From Chiridota heheva (lineage: Eukaryota; Echinodermata; Holothuroidea; Apodida; Chiridotidae), in the NCBI GenBank assembly GCA_020152595.1, contig JAIGNY010004475.1, positions 1,998,501 through 2,062,500 on the forward strand: a stretch of DNA of 64,000 nucleotides, written 5' to 3'. Of this stretch, positions 57,656 to 64,000 are shown one piece after another. Below the pieces are notes generated by a model. The model saw only the letters and a program-made list of their open reading frames with translations. It did no database searches and was not told where the DNA came from. Position numbers and translations under genes: made by a program. How positions within the stretch are numbered: position 1 is the first letter of the stretch; the number at the start of each line of letters is the position of its first letter.

Positions 57656-59299
57656 CATGTAAAACCTACGCCGAAGGTACAACGAGGCCTTTGCTTTCAT
57701 ATGTCAAGACAGTCAGAAACCTAAAGCCAATTACCACAATAAGCCACAATAAGTCTTTTGCTTCTACAATACTTTCCACAGTGACAAAACTTGGTTTTTT
57801 TTTAAATAACATGATTGGCGAACAGTACAACTAATGAATATGCATTAGTTCTTGACAGTATTCTATTTATAATTTATATAAAGTCATTGATAAAGGAATA
57901 CACAAAATTATATATAGCAAAGAAAAATTATTTGAGCATTGCGCCCTCCATTCGTCACCTCTTTCATAATGGCTGCCATTGCATCGTTCGTCTAAGGTAA
58001 TAGGAGTTAAAGTGTCTTAAGTCAAACTTATTTAGTTTTATAGGCCTAGTACATTCTGTAAAATTTATTGGTATTTTAGGTAAATAACTCGTTGTGTGTT
58101 CTGTTTGCCAATGCCGCAAATTCTGCAATAGTTTTTTTTTTTTTTTTTACGCCAAGGTAGATATTTTATTGCCACGCTTGTATACCAAGTAAGAGCCATC
58201 TACTTTCCCCGCCGCTGCATGCCAAAGAAAGAAGTAAGTTTCCCGTTGAAGGTTTTTGTGTCTTAGTAAACGGAATGCAGACTGGCAAATAATCAGGGAC
58301 AATTTTTGAGCTTCAGAATAAATTTTCTAAAATAGTAACTCTTAATCTTATTATCCCAATGCAGTTACCATCCTTAGGTATACCATTACTAGTCAGATAA
58401 ACATCTGACAGTAGTATAGCTATAGCCATTACATGACTGCAAATACTGGGTCAGACATCAGCCAATGCATATAATGGTGGAAACCGCTACATTGATTCAT
58501 CATAGTCGCGTCGCAGAATATTTGCGACGCACTCCTGTTTTGCGAACATTTTCCAGAAATTTGTACTTTTTTACCTCATTCATTTCGACCTGCAAAAGTT
58601 AAGCTACATAACTAAAAAAGCTTCTAGTATGTAACTCTTAATCTTAAAAGCTTGGGCTCATAAAAATACATTCAATACCTATGAACTAAAACCCATAAAA
58701 AGAAGAAACTTTCACTTACCTCGGTTGCTACCTTCTTACAATCGTGTGCGCAGAAGTGAATGTACCTAATTATTTTAAATTTTATCGAACATTTGCTGCC
58801 GTTATATTTATTAGTACGCGTATCGGTGTTGTGTACCTAGTTAAAAAAAAAAAAAGAGTTCCAAGAGCGTACGGTTGACCTGAAAGGAGTGTACAATGTT
58901 GGCTTCATTTTTACCCATTTTTTAATCATTTCAGGATTACAGACATGTTTTAAATACTTACAAGATTAAAAGTAATAATAGGAGAAGTTTACTATATATT
59001 TTTATGTGCCGTAAGTACAGTAATTACAGTGTGACAGGTGACGTAAATAGACGGTGTAGTTGCGATTTTAGGACAGGCGATTTCCACGTTAAAACAGATA
59101 GGTCGGAGTCTCACTCTGTATTGCATGTAGTGCGTAGCATGTAGGGCATACGGAGGGAGATGTTATCTCACTATACCATTACAAGCTTCTACTTAACTCA
59201 GAAGGAAAAAGTCAGACAAATGCTACAACAGATGAGATTGAGGCGACAAACATGAGTGACGGGTAATAAAAAAGACAGGATTTTTAAATTTGATGAATA

Positions 59300-60106
59300 G
59301 GGTAGGCCGTGTGGTTTTCGTCCACTTTAGGCTTTTTTGCCATTAGTTTACTAAAAGGAAGTAAAAGATGATACGTTTGTTTGTGTTTTGAATGATCAAT
59401 CAATGCACTAATGTTTACAAAAAAATTGTTTTACTGTACATTAATTTTTTACTAAATTTTTATTTTAAAAGTAATACCTGTAAGTTTTCCCCACGTTTTT
59501 AGTGTCTGAATCCGTCCTTTTTTGTCAGTTTTCATTCACTGCTGCCTAATTTCATCTACTTAATTATTTAGGCTAATTAAGCATGCAAAACATTAATCAA
59601 CACAACATTTTTACAATTGTATAGATAATCACCATTGATTTTTAATATTTCATTTCATGTTAACAAAATAATGCTAATTCACCTTAAGTACACAATTTTA
59701 TATGGTGGACAGATTCTGGCATAGATTTGAAATTGTTTATGCCAGTAATCAACCACCCAACTACAGTGGAAAGGACAAACTTCAAGAACATACTTTATGA
59801 TGCATCTAAACTCAAATTTACTCATAATAGCAGTGGGTTTTTTTACAGGTATTTAGAAAGGATCTGAGTAGATCTGACCTTTTGTTAGAATTTAAAATGT
59901 GAGTTAACCAGCGATATTTAAATTTGATCAAATTAGTTTTTTGTATATTAAAGTTTATTATATTGGTATATACAGAATAGACAACACCCAAGAAATATTT
60001 TGGCAGATTTACAGACATTGATTGGTCTAATGGGTGCATGTAGGGGTTGTCAAATACGTAAGTGGACGAAAACGGGGTGGTGGATGAAAACACACATGGC
60101 ATACCC
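59300..60106. mobile_element. TA-flanked non-autonomous DNA transposon
   Basis: An 807-bp segment with terminal inverted repeats of about 27 bp: left GGGTAGGCCGTGTG-GTTTTC, right (reverse complement) GGGTATGCCATGTGTGTTTTC, both continuing to TCCAC. TA lies on each side (59298-59299, 60107-60108), as expected for Tc1/mariner-type insertion. A second internal TTTTCGTCCACTT copy sits near the right end. No transposase. Confidence 0.6.
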
Positions 60107-60109
60107 TAC

Positions 60110-62160
60110 ATGTAAAACTCTGTGAAGTGGAAAGAGCAATTAGCAACTTGTAATCATCAAATATAAGTTGGAAATTCATTCTAATAAAACACAAAAGCTA
60201 AGGAATTTAACAATCTGTAAGAGTTTTGGCACTCAAATAATCGTTGTGACGGGTGTTACATTACATGTGATGGGTGTTACGTGTCTGAAATTTCTATTGA
60301 TCAGTTTTGATTTTTGCCCTTCAAACAATAAGAATAATCTATTTTGGATGTATTTTTATATCTATTGCACAAAATAATCATTTAATACAAGTAAAACAGT
60401 ATGAAAATGCAAAGGATCACTATGCATATATCTTTTGGGGAAAGATATCATGGATGGTAAGGAACACCATGTTCTGGAAGGTGTTGTAACACCACACTAT
60501 GATGTTCACACAAAGATTTTAGTACTAAAACAAGATTTAATTGGCATATGCCTATTCTGATAAATAATGTATTTTAATTTACATAATTCCTAAAATTACG
60601 AATGCCATTGATCTTCTTTGTATTGCATAATGCATCTTTTACTTTGTATATGGACCTTATACTTTCCTTCCAAAAAATCCCTCCCTGGATACATAGAATT
60701 TGAGCGGAAAACAAGCGGGTGACTGCAGGAGTTGTTGATCATCTGTCCCGAAAAAAATCAGAGAAAATATATGACTATTCATGAGAATACACGAAATTCA
60801 AATTAGTTTGATCAGGCGTTTTATAATTTGCTTATACTTTAATGTAAAAATATAATAGTGCAATCTGAACTGCAGATGAAATGACCAAAATTATTATATG
60901 AACCCGTGGATTCTTTTTGTTAATCTGGATTCATTGAGAGCACCTACATGTATGAATGTGAAACCTGCTCTCTTTTAAAGGATGTTTTGAAAGGTAAATT
61001 GCTTTTTCATGTTGGTTTTCATGGTAAATATTGATAATAAGTATATTCCCAATAACATAATCTGGAATTTCAGTCGGCGGGAGGTTTAAATAAGGATTTC
61101 AGAAAACCTTTGCAAAAAATGTGATTTCTGATAAGTGGTTTTCCATTGCGTTCACATGTTAAGTTATGCAGTAACTTCACAAGTGACCCCTCCACGGAGG
61201 AAACTGTATTGTGACCTATATGGAGTACCATAATGTTATCCACTTGTCAATTGTGTGACTCATCCTTACATTCCCGGACAAGGCAAGTCATTGCACCAAG
61301 GTGGGTGACCAAAACATGTACATTGATGCACCACTCAGTCACTTACAGTAGGTGACTGACATTTCTTCTAAAAAGGACTTATCCCAAATCACTCACCTCT
61401 ATACAAAGTGAATAGGTCTCAATTAAAATGACTCACCCCAGAGTCACTCTGGTGACTGACAATTTTGTACGTTGATGCACATATGAGTTACTGTTTGATA
61501 TGCCAATGACTCACATTTGACTGACATTGCCAGGGGTAGTAGGGACGAGTCATACAATTTGTGCATTAGGAACACATGTGGGTGCACTGTGTGAGACTGA
61601 ATCCAATGTACTGTAACTTAAGGGTTGCCACCTTTCCAATATCCCCATAGAAAGTAAACAAGTGTCTTGCTAATGCGAGGGGTATCTAAAAAGATATATG
61701 ATGAAAGTTTTTGTTTAAGCAGATACTCATATTCAATGTTCTATCATATTTTTGTAGAAAAGAGTAGAAGTGACATTATAGCAGCACAGGTTCATAAGTC
61801 TTCTATTTTCAATTAGGCTGGGGCAAAAAGTCACATTAATTTTCATTGATAAAATACATTATATAATGTGACATCACTCTTCAACTACAGACTTTCTACA
61901 CCTAACAAACTTGCTTAGAATACATGCTTGCTTGGCTACAGTAACGGTAACATACATTTCTTGGTCACATGTACTGTATTGATGCTGTGCACTATGGTGC
62001 AGTGGGTAGAAAATGACACGTCGGAAATTTTCATATGATGCATTATTCAACATGTAGGGATTCAGTGCACATGCACTACTACATTTTTTTTCATGCAAGG
62101 AATTCCAAAAGTTGTTGATTTTTCACTTCTTACATTAATTATGTATTTCTTTGTGATAAG
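60110..62160. other. Intergenic; clustered GTGACT/AGTCAC motifs
   Basis: 61170-61560 holds about a dozen TGACTCA, GTGACTGAC and AGTCACT words in both orientations. Nothing coding. Confidence 0.35.
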
Positions 62161-62163
62161 TGG

Positions 62164-62690
62164 GAGTGCAGTAGCTCCGTGGTTAAGGTGGCGGTCTCGT
62201 ACTCCAAAGGTACCTGGAACGTATCTCAGGGGTTAGGGGTCGTAAGTTTTTGGAACGGGACAAAATGTGGTGATTTTTACATCTGTCTGTGAGTTTGTGT
62301 GTATGTGCATGTGCAACAATTAATTTTGTGTCGCTTATAACTTAAAATCTGTAATACACATGAACCAAAATTGGTGGACGAGTACCCCTGATCCAAAACT
62401 TTTGTCTCCGAAGGTTTTGGGGTACAAAAATCACAGGTCAAATGAAACAAGTTTTTGGTGATGGCTGTCCTATGCCAACCCTATGTTGTACCAAGAATTT
62501 GTGTAAAAAATATAAAACAGAGCAGTATTACATGTAAATTCTTAGGTCATATCAAACCATCAAGAAAATTGCTTTGTAGATTCAGTATTTTAGAGGTTCC
62601 GGATTCAAACCCTGGTTGTTTTCATTCACCAGTGCTTCACAACTGAAGTGCTTTATCAAATGGCTGTAGACATCTCTATATAACCTCAGC
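62164..62690 (+). mobile_element. Degenerate tRNA-derived SINE region
   Basis: The start GTGCAGTAGCTCCGTGGTTA resembles a tRNA A-box head. About 430 bases later GGATTCAAACCCTGG resembles a B box, followed by CCAGTGCTTCACAACTG and TATCAAATGGCTGTAGACAT, related to the SINE core seen at 1694-2027. The long spacing suggests rearrangement or two fragments. Confidence 0.45.
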
Positions 62691-63254
62691 TGTTGAAAAG
62701 GGGATGTTAAAAAATGAATATTCAATTTATTTCCTTTTTAACAATCACTTTGATATTTTTGTCTCAACAGTTTGTGATATTAGTGCGAGAGTGAGAGGGA
62801 AACTTACACAGAAAGTGAGTTGAAGTAAACATACAAAGCATAGATCTTATGAAGGGAACTCCGGAATGGCAAGTAAGTAAAGTCTTGTTCGTTTTGATAC
62901 CTAATCAATTGGTCTTATGAACTTATGCATTGTAGTGGTGGTGTAGGTACTGTATATAGTGCCCTGGCAGTTGAGAACTGTTTTCTTTTTATGATATTTT
63001 TTTTTTTTTTAAGTTGGATGGTATTGATTATAAACAAGGATCTTAAGGATAAACATGTTATACAAGGAGGTGAAGTTATCATTATTATCAGTAGTACTCT
63101 TGTATCTCATTAACTGTTGTACTGAAGTTGCCAAGCTGATGCATAATAACTTTTGTGTGGGTTAATTGTTAGTATAATTGTGTAAACTTTGTTTTCAGTC
63201 AGTGGAAATTGCATTTATATTTGTAATTGGACATTTTTGGAGGTTTGTACAGTA

Positions 63255-63770
63255 TATTACCAGACAGTCAACTGCTCCAACTCTTGTTTTACCAAAATTC
63301 AATTCTAAATCTGCTGGTCAAAGATCTTATTCTGTTGCTGCCTGTACCTTGTGGAATAATTTACCCGTTCAATTACGTGCAATTCACTGTTACAATGTTT
63401 TTAAATCTCAACTGAAAACCCACCTTTTTAAATGTGCTTATAATCTTTAGTCTTTGTTTTATGTATTGATTCATTGTGTATACTTTTTTAGGTATTTCAG
63501 TAATTTGTACTTTTACTTTATTTGTTTATATTTCTTATTCAGCATGTTCAGCTTTTAATCTTTAGTTTAGCCTTTAAATTATGTATTGATTAATTGCGTA
63601 TTTATATTTTAGGTTTTTCAATTTTTTGCTTTTAAATTTCTAGTTTTATACTTCATTTGTTTGTATATATCTTATCAATTACTTTACTTACTGTTCCGCG
63701 CTCCTGACGATTTAGTTCAAAGGGGCGCGTTATAAATATATGTGTATTATTATTATTATTATATTATATC
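63255..63770 (+). mobile_element. 5'-truncated LINE (L2/CR1-like) 3' end
   Basis: The frame to 63450 ends with the typical LINE ORF2 C-terminus: RSYSVAACTLWNNLPVQLRA followed by FKSQLKTHLFKCAYNL. The 3' region ends GGGGCGCGTTATAAATATA and an ATT microsatellite, as in L2/CR1 tails. It is flanked by a 39-bp near-perfect direct repeat (63216-63254 and 63771-63809). Confidence 0.8.
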
Positions 63771-64000
63771 TATATTTGTAATTGGACATTTTTGGAGGGT
63801 TGTACAGTACTGTAATTGAAACTACTTGCTATCACTTTGAAGCCTGACAGGAATTGACAAATCATGCATTAGCTGCCTAGAAAAATAATCCTGCAAGGTG
63901 TAATTTTGCAGAATCTACTGTTGAATAACCTTGCTGAAATTAAAGAGTTTTTAAGAATTACACAAAAAGATTTGAGACGTCTGCCTGTTCAAATTCTCAA

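Overview
This is animal nuclear DNA, most likely from an echinoderm or a related invertebrate deuterostome; that placement is inference. The window is AT-rich and holds long spliced genes with GT-AG introns, Ty3/gypsy retrotransposons, a LINE 3' end, tRNA-derived SINEs, several non-autonomous DNA transposons and abundant minisatellites. TAGGCCTA and AACGTTA motifs, which I associate with such genomes, recur at the right-hand end. There is no bacterial gene organisation and no CRISPR array.

Two complete host genes can be built exon by exon with consistent phases. (1) An aquaglyceroporin lies on the minus strand (10256-18476): six coding exons, 270 residues from the preferred start. It has an unusual NPT first pore box and a canonical NPARD second box. 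Its introns hold a hAT element with a perfect 8-bp target duplication, a SINE with a 12-bp target duplication, a further insertion and a 27-bp minisatellite. (2) An alpha-L-fucosidase (GH29) lies on the plus strand (28607-44941): eight exons, 469 residues, with a signal peptide and both expected catalytic residues. Its 7-kb fifth intron holds minisatellites and a piggyBac-like element inserted at TTAA.

Layout: 1-5640 has repeats and no gene. 5647-8103 is a decayed copy of fucosidase exon 7 and intron 7, 37 kb from the parent. 8100-10200 holds microsatellites and dispersed repeats. 10256-18573 is the aquaglyceroporin. 18600-21650 holds degraded duplicated units with a foldback insertion. 21700-26450 (perhaps to 27240) is a broken Ty3/gypsy element on the minus strand. 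27280-28440 is a second, different Ty3/gypsy remnant on the plus strand, placed head to head with the first. 28607-44941 is the fucosidase. 45000-53300 is intergenic, with long-inverted-repeat elements and piggyBac-like copies. 53545-56466 is a composite satellite: a ~150-bp unit carrying TGACCT motifs, then 2.1 kb of C-rich repeat. 56500-64000 holds a strong hairpin, a TA-flanked DNA transposon, a SINE and a LINE 3' end.

The two host genes show no obvious functional link: one is a membrane channel for water, glycerol or small solutes, the other a secreted or lysosomal glycosidase. I found no previously undescribed multi-gene system. The most informative structures are the fucosidase segmental duplication, the dated transposon insertions and the two-stage satellite.
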